NCBI GenBank assembly: GCA_025360395.1
Contig: JANYCH010000034.1
Coordinates: forward strand, 1-9,449
Source: Cytophagales bacterium
GTDB lineage: Bacteria > Bacteroidota > Bacteroidia > Cytophagales > UBA9547
Direction: 5' to 3'
DNA length: 9,449 nucleotides
Of the stretch, positions 1 to 5,712 are shown piece after piece. Every line of letters starts with the position of its first letter. Position 1 is the first letter of the stretch. The translations under genes were made by a program, and so were the position numbers. The notes under the pieces were generated by a model that saw only the letters and a program-made list of their open reading frames with translations, did not search any database and was not told where the DNA came from.

Positions 1-375
1 CTGATTTAAAGTGGGATCAAGTTTTTTGTCGATATCTAATTGCAATTGCAAGGCATTCAGATAAAACTGCCCGTTTTCTCCCTGTAAACGAATATACTTT
101 TCTATAAAAGTTTTACTCTGCGGATATTTTTCTAATTCAAAAAGTGTTTTACTGTAATGATAGCAGATTTCGTCTGGCAACAATGTGTTCATTTTGAAAA
201 TTTTGATAAACAAAACCTCTGCTTGAACGAATTTTTTCTGATTGATCAGTTTCTGTGCCTGCTCGTAATAAGCTTTAGCCTGAGCTGTATCGGCCTTATT
301 TAATTGTGCTTTGGTTTCTGTCAAAGAAATTAAACACAAAAGGAATAAAATGAAGGCCAGTTTATAAAAATGCAT
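1..375 (-). CDS. Exported TPR-like protein, N-terminal part (C-terminus beyond window)
   Basis: An open frame on the minus strand runs from ATG at 375-373 to the window edge without a stop and gives 125 residues. The first 24 residues (MHFYKLAF..., a hydrophobic core rich in L, I and F, ending TKAQ) look like a Sec signal peptide, so the protein is probably periplasmic or surface-exposed. The rest is predicted to be helical and has a TPR-like pattern: AYYEQAQKLINQKKFVQAE, then a second helix pair around YHYSKTLFELEKYPQSK. The start lies inside the end of the amidotransferase gene (14-base overlap), which suggests translational coupling. Nothing visible fixes the function. From memory, similar N-termini occur in Bacteroidota proteins with a C-terminal formylglycine-generating (SUMF1-type) domain, but that part is outside the window. 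The gene is certain as an open frame; the family is a weak inference. Confidence 0.72.
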   Translation of the reverse strand, partial: MHFYKLAFILFLLCLISLTETKAQLNKADTAQAKAYYEQAQKLINQKKFVQAEVLFIKIFKMNTLLPDEICYHYSKTLFELEKYPQSKTFIEKYIRLQGENGQFYLNALQLQLDIDKKLDPTLNQ

Positions 376-1048
376 CCAAAATTTTGATTAGTCCGGCTTG
401 CGTGTTTTCTAAATGTTTAAATCCAGAAATGATTTCCTGTTTTGATTGGATATACCTGTCAGAAACTAACTCTGAATCGCAATTTGAAAGCATTCCATCT
501 ATGGCTGCTTCATTAAACTCCATGTGAAATTGAAGGCCAAGTACTTTTTGGTTATATACAAAAGCTTGATTTTGACATGCTTCACTGGAAGCTAGAAGAA
601 TTGAGCCTTGGGGTAAGTCAAATGTTTCTCTATGCCAATGCATTACCATCATTTCTTTTGGAAAATCTTTAAAACCACCTAGACTAAAAGCTTCGTTTTG
701 CCAGGTAACGGGGAACCAGCCAATTTCTTTATATGAGTTAGGAAATACTTCTGATCCTAAAACGTTAGCAATTATTTGCGCACCTAAACAAATGCCAATT
801 ACAGTTTTATCAGTTTTAATGGCTTGAAGGACAAATTCTTTCTCTTCAGCCAGCCATGGATATTCTCCTTCATCATTTATGCTCATTGAGCCGCCCATTA
901 TAACCAGCCAGTCTATCTCGTTCAGGTTTGGTAGTGCAGATTCTTTATAAAAATGGGTTGAGCTTAATACTATACTATTTTTAACCGCCCATTCTTCTAT
1001 TATAAATGGGCTTTCAAATGGTTCATGTTGGAAATAGTGAAGTCTCAT
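362..1048 (-). CDS. Class I glutamine amidotransferase (GMP synthase-like GATase domain protein)
   Basis: This 228-residue protein is a stand-alone class I glutamine amidotransferase domain, expected to be cytosolic and to hydrolyse the side-chain amide of glutamine or a gamma-glutamyl compound. The catalytic set is visible: MGGSMS at 51-56 (oxyanion region), the nucleophile elbow GICLGAQ with Cys87, and His175/Glu177 in LQFHMEF. An MHWHRETF segment at 136-143 is also typical of GMP synthase-like family members. No synthetase domain is attached, and the length fits the 'type 1 glutamine amidotransferase' proteins common in bacteria. The true substrate is unknown; relatives include gamma-glutamyl-polyamine hydrolases, but no feature here proves that. 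It follows the GNAT gene by about 50 bases and overlaps the next gene by 14 bases. The ATG at 1048 gives a natural beta-strand start (MRLHYFQHE). Confidence 0.9.
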   Translation of the reverse strand: MRLHYFQHEPFESPFIIEEWAVKNSIVLSSTHFYKESALPNLNEIDWLVIMGGSMSINDEGEYPWLAEEKEFVLQAIKTDKTVIGICLGAQIIANVLGSEVFPNSYKEIGWFPVTWQNEAFSLGGFKDFPKEMMVMHWHRETFDLPQGSILLASSEACQNQAFVYNQKVLGLQFHMEFNEAAIDGMLSNCDSELVSDRYIQSKQEIISGFKHLENTQAGLIKILDAFL

Positions 1049-1058
1049 ATTCAGTAAA

Positions 1059-1079
1059 TAGTATTGAGTACTTAGTATT
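1059..1079. repeat. Short direct repeat between GNAT and amidotransferase genes
   Basis: TAGTATT occurs at 1059-1065 and again at 1073-1079 (14-base period), with the palindrome AGTACT at 1067-1072 between them. It fills much of the 51-base gap between two minus-strand genes. Similar degenerate AGTATTTAG-type runs are common intergenic filler in Bacteroidota (from memory). No function can be assigned. Confidence 0.35.
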
Positions 1080-1099
1080 TAGATTGCTTCAATAACTTG

Positions 1100-1552
1100 T
1101 TAGTTTTCAAGATAATAGAAATAGTGTTCTCCTTCTTTGACAAAGCCTACTGCATCAAAAAGGTGTTGGGCAGACTGGTTGCTTATCCTTGATTCTATTA
1201 TTATTCCTAAAGGTGCATTTTCATGTGCCAGTTCTTTGCACTTGTTTATCAAGGTTTTGGCAATACCTTGCTTTCGGTAATCGTCTTTCACATAAAGGTC
1301 ATGGAGAACCCAGAATTTTTTTAAGGTAACAGAGGAGTACGTAGCATATAATTGGGCAAAGCCAATTCCTTCTTTGATATCGTCTTTTATTTCATAAACC
1401 AGAAATATGACCGACTCATTTTTATCTAGCCTTTCAGTAAGATATTTAAATGAAGCTTCATTGTCGGAAGCCTGTTCGTAAAATTGCCGGTAGCCATCAA
1501 ATAGGGGCAGGATCAAGGGCAAATCGTGGATGGTTGCTCTAATGATTTCCAT
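1100..1552 (-). CDS. GNAT-family N-acetyltransferase
   Basis: This 150-residue protein is a single GNAT domain that should transfer an acetyl group from acetyl-CoA to an amine. The N-terminal MEIIRATIHDLPLI strand-helix is the usual family opening. LHDLYVKDDYRKQGIAKTLI (84-103) is motif A, with the acetyl-CoA pyrophosphate-binding loop RKQGIA at 93-98. N125-QSAQHLFDAVGFVKEGEH is motif B, followed by a closing aromatic strand (HYFYYL). The length is normal for the family. The substrate cannot be read from sequence; small-molecule amines such as polyamines are typical for relatives. A TAnnTTTG promoter box ends four bases before its ATG, so it is probably transcribed from its own start as well as, or instead of, with the NUDIX gene upstream. 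Confidence 0.93.
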   Translation of the reverse strand: MEIIRATIHDLPLILPLFDGYRQFYEQASDNEASFKYLTERLDKNESVIFLVYEIKDDIKEGIGFAQLYATYSSVTLKKFWVLHDLYVKDDYRKQGIAKTLINKCKELAHENAPLGIIIESRISNQSAQHLFDAVGFVKEGEHYFYYLEN

Positions 1553-1556
1553 ATTA

Positions 1557-1564
1557 CAAAATTA
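1557..1564 (-). promoter_or_regulatory. Bacteroidota-type -7 box (TAATTTTG) for the GNAT gene
   Basis: On the minus strand, TAATTTTG matches the Bacteroidota -7 consensus TAnnTTTG. It is followed by TAAT and then the GNAT ATG, so transcription would begin at or next to the start codon (leaderless mRNA). No clear TTG element is seen at the -33 position. The call rests on the box and its spacing, the same as at proA. Confidence 0.5.
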
Positions 1565-1594
1565 GGATTAATGATGGAACTCCGGATCCTAATT
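1560..1594. terminator. Inverted repeat between NUDIX and GNAT genes, possible terminator
   Basis: The 9-bp arms AATTAGGAT (1560-1568) and ATCCTAATT (1586-1594) are perfect reverse complements around a 17-base loop. The NUDIX stop codon (1591-1589) lies in one arm, and the minus-strand side is followed by TTTG. A long loop and short T run make it a weak intrinsic terminator. The arm overlaps the GNAT -7 box, so it could instead affect that promoter. Confidence 0.4.
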
Positions 1595-2086
1595 GTTTAT
1601 ATTTTGTTGAAATAATACAGGTTTTAAGAAGTCTGACGCTTTTCCATATGTTTTAAACATGCTATGTTTGGTGTCAGGATCAAATAACGCCAATTCCTTA
1701 AACGGAACATATCTTATTTCAGAAATGATTTGGTTAGAAGGAGACATTTCCGGGTCTGACCCTTTTTTTAACTCACCACCTATAATCTTTACTTTAAAGA
1801 ATAATTCTACAGCATGTAGTGGGGATTCTAAATATTCATTCACCATTACTAATTCACCTACATCAATTGACAAACCTGTTTCTTCAATAAATTCTCTTTT
1901 AAGTGTTTCTGTTATGGTTTCTCCAAAATGAAGCCCTCCTCCTGGTGGTGCCCAAAGGGTTCCTTTTTCTCCAATAGATAAATGTTTTATTAATAAAATG
2001 GAATCATCTATAATACAGATTCCGCTTATCCTTAACCTTAGCTGGTTTCCAAAAACGCTTTCAATTTCTTTCCTGATATCAGCCAT
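1589..2086 (-). CDS. NUDIX hydrolase
   Basis: This 165-residue protein has a complete Nudix box at 50-72 that fits GX5EX7REUXEEXGU exactly: Gly50, Glu56, Arg64-Glu65, Glu68-Glu69, Gly71. The glutamates bind the Mg2+ or Mn2+ used to cleave a nucleoside-diphosphate-linked substrate (NDP-X). APPGGGLHFGE before the box and the beta strands LRISGICIIDDSILLIKH and HAVELFFKVKIIGGEL complete the fold. Length is normal. The substrate is not identifiable; candidates include oxidised nucleotides, ADP-ribose-type compounds or nucleotide sugars. The ATG at 2086 is preferred because MADIRKEIESVFG matches the usual start of related Bacteroidota proteins (from memory). A strong hairpin ends six bases before this ATG. 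Confidence 0.93.
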   Translation of the reverse strand: MADIRKEIESVFGNQLRLRISGICIIDDSILLIKHLSIGEKGTLWAPPGGGLHFGETITETLKREFIEETGLSIDVGELVMVNEYLESPLHAVELFFKVKIIGGELKKGSDPEMSPSNQIISEIRYVPFKELALFDPDTKHSMFKTYGKASDFLKPVLFQQNINN

Positions 2087-2092
2087 AAAAGC

Positions 2093-2136
2093 AAATATCC
2101 GAAAGATGCTTTTTTTTGAGCATCAATCGGATATTT
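2093..2136. terminator. Long hairpin between the 79-residue ORF and the NUDIX gene
   Basis: Arms 2093-2102 (AAATATCCGA) and 2127-2136 (TCGGATATTT) pair perfectly. After a 2x2 A/A internal loop, GATGCT (2105-2110) pairs with AGCATC (2119-2124) around an 8-base loop. That makes 16 base pairs in total. On the minus strand it follows the stop of the 79-residue ORF by about 14 bases and ends six bases before the NUDIX ATG, with only a weak T-rich tail. It is most likely the terminator of the upstream gene, but its position would also let it control NUDIX translation or transcription. Confidence 0.6.
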
Positions 2137-2150
2137 ATATCAATTAAAAT

Positions 2151-2390
2151 CTAAAGTAACGTCTGCCCGGCTATCCTCATTAATTCATTGTAAGTCGGGT
2201 TGTTCATAGCATTAGTAAAAACCCTTTGAATTGTTTCCGGGTAGGTATCGCCAAAAAAATCCATGCACCAGGTGTATAGTTTCCCAGGTTCATCTGTGCT
2301 TAATTCAGCGAGTGCCTTACGCAACTCTTTCTCAAATAATAAACTGTCGAAACTTACTTTTTGCAAGATAATTTTCGCGTATTCAAGCAT
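2151..2390 (-). CDS. Small conserved-looking hypothetical protein (79 aa)
   Basis: I do not recognise a named function. The 79 residues look like a small, all-helical, acidic, soluble protein: MLEYAKIILQKVSFDSLLFEKELRKAL forms a helix-loop-helix, followed by a second helical part (LYTWCMDFFGDTYPETIQRVFTNAM). There is no signal peptide, membrane segment or metal-binding motif. The opening pattern 'MLEYAKxILxKVSFDxxLFEKELRKA' recalls small uncharacterised proteins seen in other Bacteroidota (from memory, unverified), which supports this being a real gene. It is followed by a strong hairpin, consistent with a single-gene transcript. It is divergent from proA across about 220 bases of AT-rich sequence. 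No clear promoter box was found on its strand. Confidence 0.7.
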   Translation of the reverse strand: MLEYAKIILQKVSFDSLLFEKELRKALAELSTDEPGKLYTWCMDFFGDTYPETIQRVFTNAMNNPTYNELMRIAGQTLL

Positions 2391-2599
2391 AATTTTAATG
2401 TGTTAGTGAATTTGTACAATTAAATAAACGATAAATACTATTTAATGTTGTTGTATGGGTAAAATTTGTTAAATTATTATGCCGTAGAAAATACATGAGG
2501 GAAAAATAATGAGTTAGTTAAATGTAATACCTTATGATATTCCTGTGTTTTAAATACGAAACGTCAAACATTACTCCATTATTATTCACTGAGGTTGTG

Positions 2600-2607
2600 T
2601 ATTTTTG
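2600..2607 (+). promoter_or_regulatory. Bacteroidota-type -7 box (TATTTTTG) for proA
   Basis: TATTTTTG fits TAnnTTTG and is followed by TATT and then the chosen proA ATG at 2612. The implied transcript starts at or beside the ATG. This supports the internal start over the upstream in-frame ATG at 2534, which would place the promoter inside the gene. No convincing TTG -33 element is visible about 20 bases upstream. Confidence 0.6.
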
Positions 2608-2611
2608 TATT

Positions 2612-3871
2612 ATGGTTGCCGAAATAGATCTTACTCAAATATTTACGAAAGCACGTTCAGCTTCGAGAGAGCTGAACGTGCTTGATAGTCAGGTTGTTAA
2701 TAAGGTTTTAATTGCCTTATCCAAAGCATTGCTTGAAAACTCATCCTATATTCTTTCAGAAAATCAAAAGGATTTGGCAAGAATGGATAAGGCAGATCCT
2801 AAATATGACCGTTTGCTTTTGACTCAAAAACGCCTGGAAGATATTTCAAAAGACATTATTAATGTCAGCAATCTTACATCTCCCCTTGGAAAATTTTCGG
2901 AAGAAGTTATCAGGCCTAACGGATTGCTGATTAAGAGGATCACTGTTCCACTAGGCGTCATCGGCATAATTTATGAGGCAAGGCCCAATGTAACATTGGA
3001 TGTTTTTTCACTTTGCTTCAAATCAGGAAATGTGGCGGTTTTGAAGGGTGGAAGTGATGCCGAGTTTTCAAACATTGCTATAACCATTGTAATTAGGGAG
3101 GTTTTAAGGCATCATCAGTTAAACGAAAATTTTGTTACCCTATTGCCAGCAGATAGAAGTGCAACGGAAGCTATGCTCAATGCTACCGCTTTTGTTGATG
3201 TAATTATCCCACGGGGCAGCCAGGGTTTGATTAATTATGTACGTGACAATTCTAAGGTTCCTGTAATTGAAACCGGAGCGGGAATTGTACATGTTTATTT
3301 CGATAAAACCGGAGATGTTGAAAAGGCTAAAGCGATCATCAACAATTCTAAAACTAGAAGAGTTAGTGTTTGCAATGCTTTGGATTGTCTTTTAATAAAT
3401 GAAGACAGGCTAAAAGACCTGCCAATTCTGACAGAACTATTGCCATCATCAGAAGTGATCATTTTTGCTGATGAAAAAAGCTATGAGAAACTAAAAGGCA
3501 AATACCCTGAAAGGCTACTTTTCAAAGCCGCACCCGAGCATTTTGGAACAGAGTTTTTAGATTACAAGCTTGCAGTAAAAACAGTTAAAGACTTAGATGA
3601 TGCTCTCGATCATATTGCCTTACACAGTTCTAAACACAGTGAAACCATTCTGTCAGAAGACAGAGAAAATATAGAGAAGTTTCAAAAAAGTGTGGACGCT
3701 GCAGTTGTATACGCCAATGTTTCAACAGCATTTACAGATGGTGCACAATTTGGATTAGGTGCTGAAATTGGGATAAGTACGCAAAAATTGCATGCCAGAG
3801 GTCCAATGGCTTTGGCAGAACTTTGCAGCTACAAATGGATTGTGACAGGTGACGGTCAGATCCGTAGTTAA
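2612..3871 (+). CDS. proA: Gamma-glutamyl phosphate reductase (glutamate-5-semialdehyde dehydrogenase)
   Basis: ProA reduces gamma-glutamyl phosphate with NADPH to glutamate-5-semialdehyde, the second step of proline synthesis, in the cytosol. The 419 residues from the ATG at 2612 match the usual family length. The catalytic cysteine is Cys254 in RRVSVCNALDCL, and the aldehyde-dehydrogenase-like cofactor region includes GVIGIIYEARPNVT (115-128) and VLKGGSDAEFSN (143-154). The family signature around 325-346 (V...ALDHIALHSSKHSETI) and the closing TDGAQFGLGAEIGIST...RGPMALAELCSYKW are intact. The frame is open back to an ATG at 2534, but those 26 extra residues (MIFLCFKYETSN...) do not look like ProA and overlap the promoter. 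proB is not next to it: the upstream gene is divergent and unrelated. Codons 13-24 contain a perfect inverted repeat. Confidence 0.97.
   Translation: MVAEIDLTQIFTKARSASRELNVLDSQVVNKVLIALSKALLENSSYILSENQKDLARMDKADPKYDRLLLTQKRLEDISKDIINVSNLTSPLGKFSEEVIRPNGLLIKRITVPLGVIGIIYEARPNVTLDVFSLCFKSGNVAVLKGGSDAEFSNIAITIVIREVLRHHQLNENFVTLLPADRSATEAMLNATAFVDVIIPRGSQGLINYVRDNSKVPVIETGAGIVHVYFDKTGDVEKAKAIINNSKTRRVSVCNALDCLLINEDRLKDLPILTELLPSSEVIIFADEKSYEKLKGKYPERLLFKAAPEHFGTEFLDYKLAVKTVKDLDDALDHIALHSSKHSETILSEDRENIEKFQKSVDAAVVYANVSTAFTDGAQFGLGAEIGISTQKLHARGPMALAELCSYKWIVTGDGQIRS
2649..2683. repeat. Perfect 14-bp inverted repeat inside the proA coding sequence
   Basis: AAGCACGTTCAGCT (2649-2662) and AGCTGAACGTGCTT (2670-2683) are exact reverse complements around a 7-base loop, TCGAGAG. 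A T-G pair could extend the stem by one. It starts 37 bases into the gene and is more GC-rich than its surroundings. No T run follows, so it is not an intrinsic terminator. An RNA hairpin acting on translation or decay, or a templated palindrome repair event, are the main explanations. Confidence 0.85.
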
Positions 3872-3894
3872 TATTGAATAGTAACAGTGAATAG

Positions 3895-3925
3895 TTGGCT
3901 TAATGAACCGAATAACCTAATTTTG
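3895..3925 (+). promoter_or_regulatory. Promoter for the YtxH gene and probably the transketolase gene
   Basis: TTG at 3895-3897, then 20 bases, then TAATTTTG at 3918-3925 reproduces the Bacteroidota -33/-7 arrangement (TTG, 19-20 bases, TAnnTTTG). Transcription would start near 3931 and leave a leader of about 15-18 bases before the ATG at 3948. The promoter lies wholly in the 76-base gap after proA. Confidence 0.65.
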
Positions 3926-3947
3926 CCCTTATAAACTTATATATCAT

Positions 3948-4256
3948 ATGAGCAAGAGCAGTACTAACCTATTCTTTTTTATTGCCGGGGCAGCTGCCGG
4001 GGCAATTTTAGGAATTTTATATGCACCTGACAAAGGTACTATAACAAGAAAAAACCTGAGTTCAACTTTAGATGATTATCGTCAGAAATTAAAAACATAC
4101 ATAGATAAATTAACTGCTGAACAAGGCGAAGAAATATTTACAGTTGCCAAATCTGAAGGGCAGCGAGTAATAAACGACGCTAAACAAGAGGCTGAAAGGC
4201 TTCTGCAAGATGTAGAAGACCTAATTAATCAAATTTCTACTTCTAAAAAAGCTTAA
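3948..4256 (+). CDS. YtxH-domain membrane-anchored protein
   Basis: This is a 102-residue protein with the YtxH (formerly gas-vesicle-protein-like) layout: one glycine/alanine-rich transmembrane helix at about 7-26 (LFFFIAGAAAGAILGILYA), directly followed by the family motif YAPDKGTITRKNL. A charged, probably coiled-coil helix then runs from about 38 to 97. It should sit in the inner membrane with the helix in the cytoplasm. YtxH proteins are often linked to general stress, but the biochemical role is unknown. The coding sequence holds a 9-base direct repeat, GCCGGGGCA at 3984-3992 and 3996-4004, which encodes the repeated AGA of the membrane helix. Only 22 bases separate it from the transketolase gene, so the two are probably cotranscribed. 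Confidence 0.9.
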   Translation: MSKSSTNLFFFIAGAAAGAILGILYAPDKGTITRKNLSSTLDDYRQKLKTYIDKLTAEQGEEIFTVAKSEGQRVINDAKQEAERLLQDVEDLINQISTSKKA

Positions 4257-4278
4257 TTACTTCACTTAATCCACATTG

Positions 4279-5133
4279 ATGTCTCTTACTGTATCAGAAA
4301 AAAAAGATTTGTTGAAGGTTGCAACACAGGTTCGCAGGGATGTTGTAAGAATGGTGCATGGTGCAAAAGGCGGGCATCCAGGTGGGGCCTTAGGTTGTAC
4401 AGACCTTTTTGTGTTATTGTATTTTAAATACATGAAACACCATAAGAATTTCAGTATGGATGGCAAAGACGAAGATTTGTTTTTCCTTTCCAATGGACAT
4501 ATTTCTGCTGTCTGGTACAGCACTCTTGCCCGTTTTGGATATTTTCCAGTAAAAGAACTTGATTCTCACCGCAAAATTAATTCCAGGTTACAAGGACATC
4601 CGACTCCACACGAACACCTTGAAGGAATAAGGATGGCTTCGGGCTCACTTGGGCAGGGACTTTCTGTTGCAATTGGAGCAGCACATGCTAAAAAGTTAAA
4701 TAAGGATTCACGCTTGGTCTATTGCCTGATGGGCGACGGTGAATTACAGGAAGGCCAAGTGTGGGAAGCTGCCATGTATGCACCAAACCGTCAGATTGAT
4801 AACTTGATTGCCTTTGTAGATTATAATGGGCAACAGATAGATGGACCTGTAGACAAAGTAATGTCACTTTTGGATTTAAGGGCTAAATGGGAATCTTTTG
4901 GCTGGACCGTTTTAGAATCGAATGGAAACGATTTAGAAGAATTGTCTGAAACAATAGAGCAGGCGCAATTATTATGCGGACAAGGAAAACCCATTATAGT
5001 TTTAATGACAACCTCAATGGGATATGGAGTTGATTTTATGATGGGAAGTCACAAATGGCACGGAGTCGCCCCAAATGATACTGAATTAGAAAAAGCATTA
5101 ATGCAATTAGTGGATGGAATGGAAGACTATTAA
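4279..5133 (+). CDS. tkt: Transketolase, N-terminal subunit (split transketolase)
   Basis: This 284-residue protein corresponds to the N-terminal, thiamine-diphosphate-pyrophosphate-binding half of transketolase, which moves two-carbon units between sugar phosphates in the pentose phosphate pathway. GHPGGALGCTDLF (32-44), SNGH (71-74), GHPTPH (106-111) and the GDG...N motif (GDGELQEGQ at 152-160, Asn183 in DYNGQQIDG) are all present. SHKWHGVAPN (257-266) marks the normal end of this half. Full-length enzymes are about 650 residues, so the pyrimidine-binding and C-terminal domains must come from a separate subunit of about 310-330 residues. That subunit is not downstream here: the next gene is a convergent TIR gene. 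The ATG at 4279 is used; a TTG codon sits just before it. It is closely spaced after the YtxH gene. Confidence 0.95.
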   Translation: MSLTVSEKKDLLKVATQVRRDVVRMVHGAKGGHPGGALGCTDLFVLLYFKYMKHHKNFSMDGKDEDLFFLSNGHISAVWYSTLARFGYFPVKELDSHRKINSRLQGHPTPHEHLEGIRMASGSLGQGLSVAIGAAHAKKLNKDSRLVYCLMGDGELQEGQVWEAAMYAPNRQIDNLIAFVDYNGQQIDGPVDKVMSLLDLRAKWESFGWTVLESNGNDLEELSETIEQAQLLCGQGKPIIVLMTTSMGYGVDFMMGSHKWHGVAPNDTELEKALMQLVDGMEDY

Positions 5134-5154
5134 TTTATATTCATTTCAATTATT

Positions 5155-5188
5155 AAAATTAAAGGTTGCTTAGGCAACCTTTAATTTT
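5155..5188. terminator. Bidirectional terminator between transketolase and TIR genes
   Basis: A perfect 15-bp stem, 5155-5169 with 5174-5188, closes on the loop TTAG. The outer part is AAAATT/AATTTT, so each strand ends in a T run after a GC-richer core (AGGTTGC/GCAACCT). It terminates the plus-strand transketolase transcript and the minus-strand TIR transcript. The TIR stop codon (5172-5170) lies in the loop, and the last TIR codons form one arm. Confidence 0.88.
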
Positions 5189-5712
5189 ATCTCCCTGTTG
5201 GACCTCAGGCTTTTAGTAATCCTCATATTGTTCTTGGCATTTAATATGGCATCTTCAATCCATCTGTTCAGATTTTGTTTGATATCCAGGTAAGCATTTT
5301 CAGAGTCCGGCTCATAACAGGGAACAATGTCTGCAAGTGTGGATCCATTTTTTAACTGGAACCGTTCAAAGGGGTTTTCACCTTTTTGACAGGTGCCTTG
5401 CCTGGGACATTTTAAATTGTTAATATAGATACCCAACAATGGCCTTCCTTCTTTCCATGCCTTTTTTATCTCATACTTTACCCATTTTTGATGGGCAGTT
5501 CTTTCTCCTATCAAGACAATAACACAACTTCGATATTGCATTGCTTCGTCTATCCATTTTTTAATTTCTCGGTCTTGCTTGCATCTAACTTGTTCCCATT
5601 CATTGGGCGAAACTGGGCAAAAACCTTCTAAAACTCCAATATTTCGTATTTGCTGAACACGCATTACGTCATTTTCATAATGAAAACTATAAAAAACTTG
5701 TCGCTTACTCAT
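5170..5712 (-). CDS. TIR-domain protein, MTH538/DUF1863 type (ThsB-like)
   Basis: This 180-residue protein matches the TIR-like family that includes the Thoeris protein ThsB. The opening KRQVFYSFHYENDVMRVQQI (3-22), RNIG (23-26), KKWIDEAMQYRSCVIVLIGE (51-70) and WVKYEIKKAW (77-86) are the family landmarks. Glu81, in the WxxxE pattern after the IGE strand, is the expected NAD-cleaving catalytic residue. Members of the family cleave NAD+ or convert it to a cyclic ADP-ribose-type signal in phage defence. It has no membrane segment, so it should be cytosolic. Residues 138-158 form a helical end and the tail (KSLRSNREIKLKV) is basic. Its ATG overlaps the stop of the SLOG gene as ATGA, so the two are translationally coupled and probably act together. 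Whether it makes a signal or simply depletes NAD+ is not visible. Confidence 0.88.
   Translation of the reverse strand: MSKRQVFYSFHYENDVMRVQQIRNIGVLEGFCPVSPNEWEQVRCKQDREIKKWIDEAMQYRSCVIVLIGERTAHQKWVKYEIKKAWKEGRPLLGIYINNLKCPRQGTCQKGENPFERFQLKNGSTLADIVPCYEPDSENAYLDIKQNLNRWIEDAILNAKNNMRITKSLRSNREIKLKVA

Noticed and set aside
1659..1931. 90-codon plus-strand ORF opposite the NUDIX gene
   Set aside because: It runs antisense through the Nudix box; the serine/asparagine-rich product looks like a shadow frame.
2534..2611. In-frame upstream extension of proA from ATG 2534
   Set aside because: The 26 added residues do not resemble ProA, and they would place the TATTTTTG promoter box inside the gene; the ATG at 2612 gives the normal family length.
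2391..2611. Possible small RNA or riboswitch in the divergent gap before proA
   Set aside because: Only weak AT-rich inverted repeats (for example TTGTACAA at 2412-2419) were seen, with no recognised RNA motif and no terminator inside the gap.
3984..4004. Tandem GCCGGGGCA copies as a regulatory repeat
   Set aside because: The repeat is in frame and encodes the Gly/Ala-rich membrane helix of the YtxH protein, which explains it sufficiently.
4266..4523. 85-codon minus-strand ORF opposite the transketolase start
   Set aside because: It covers the antisense of the conserved GHPGGALG region of transketolase, and nothing in its product resembles a protein.
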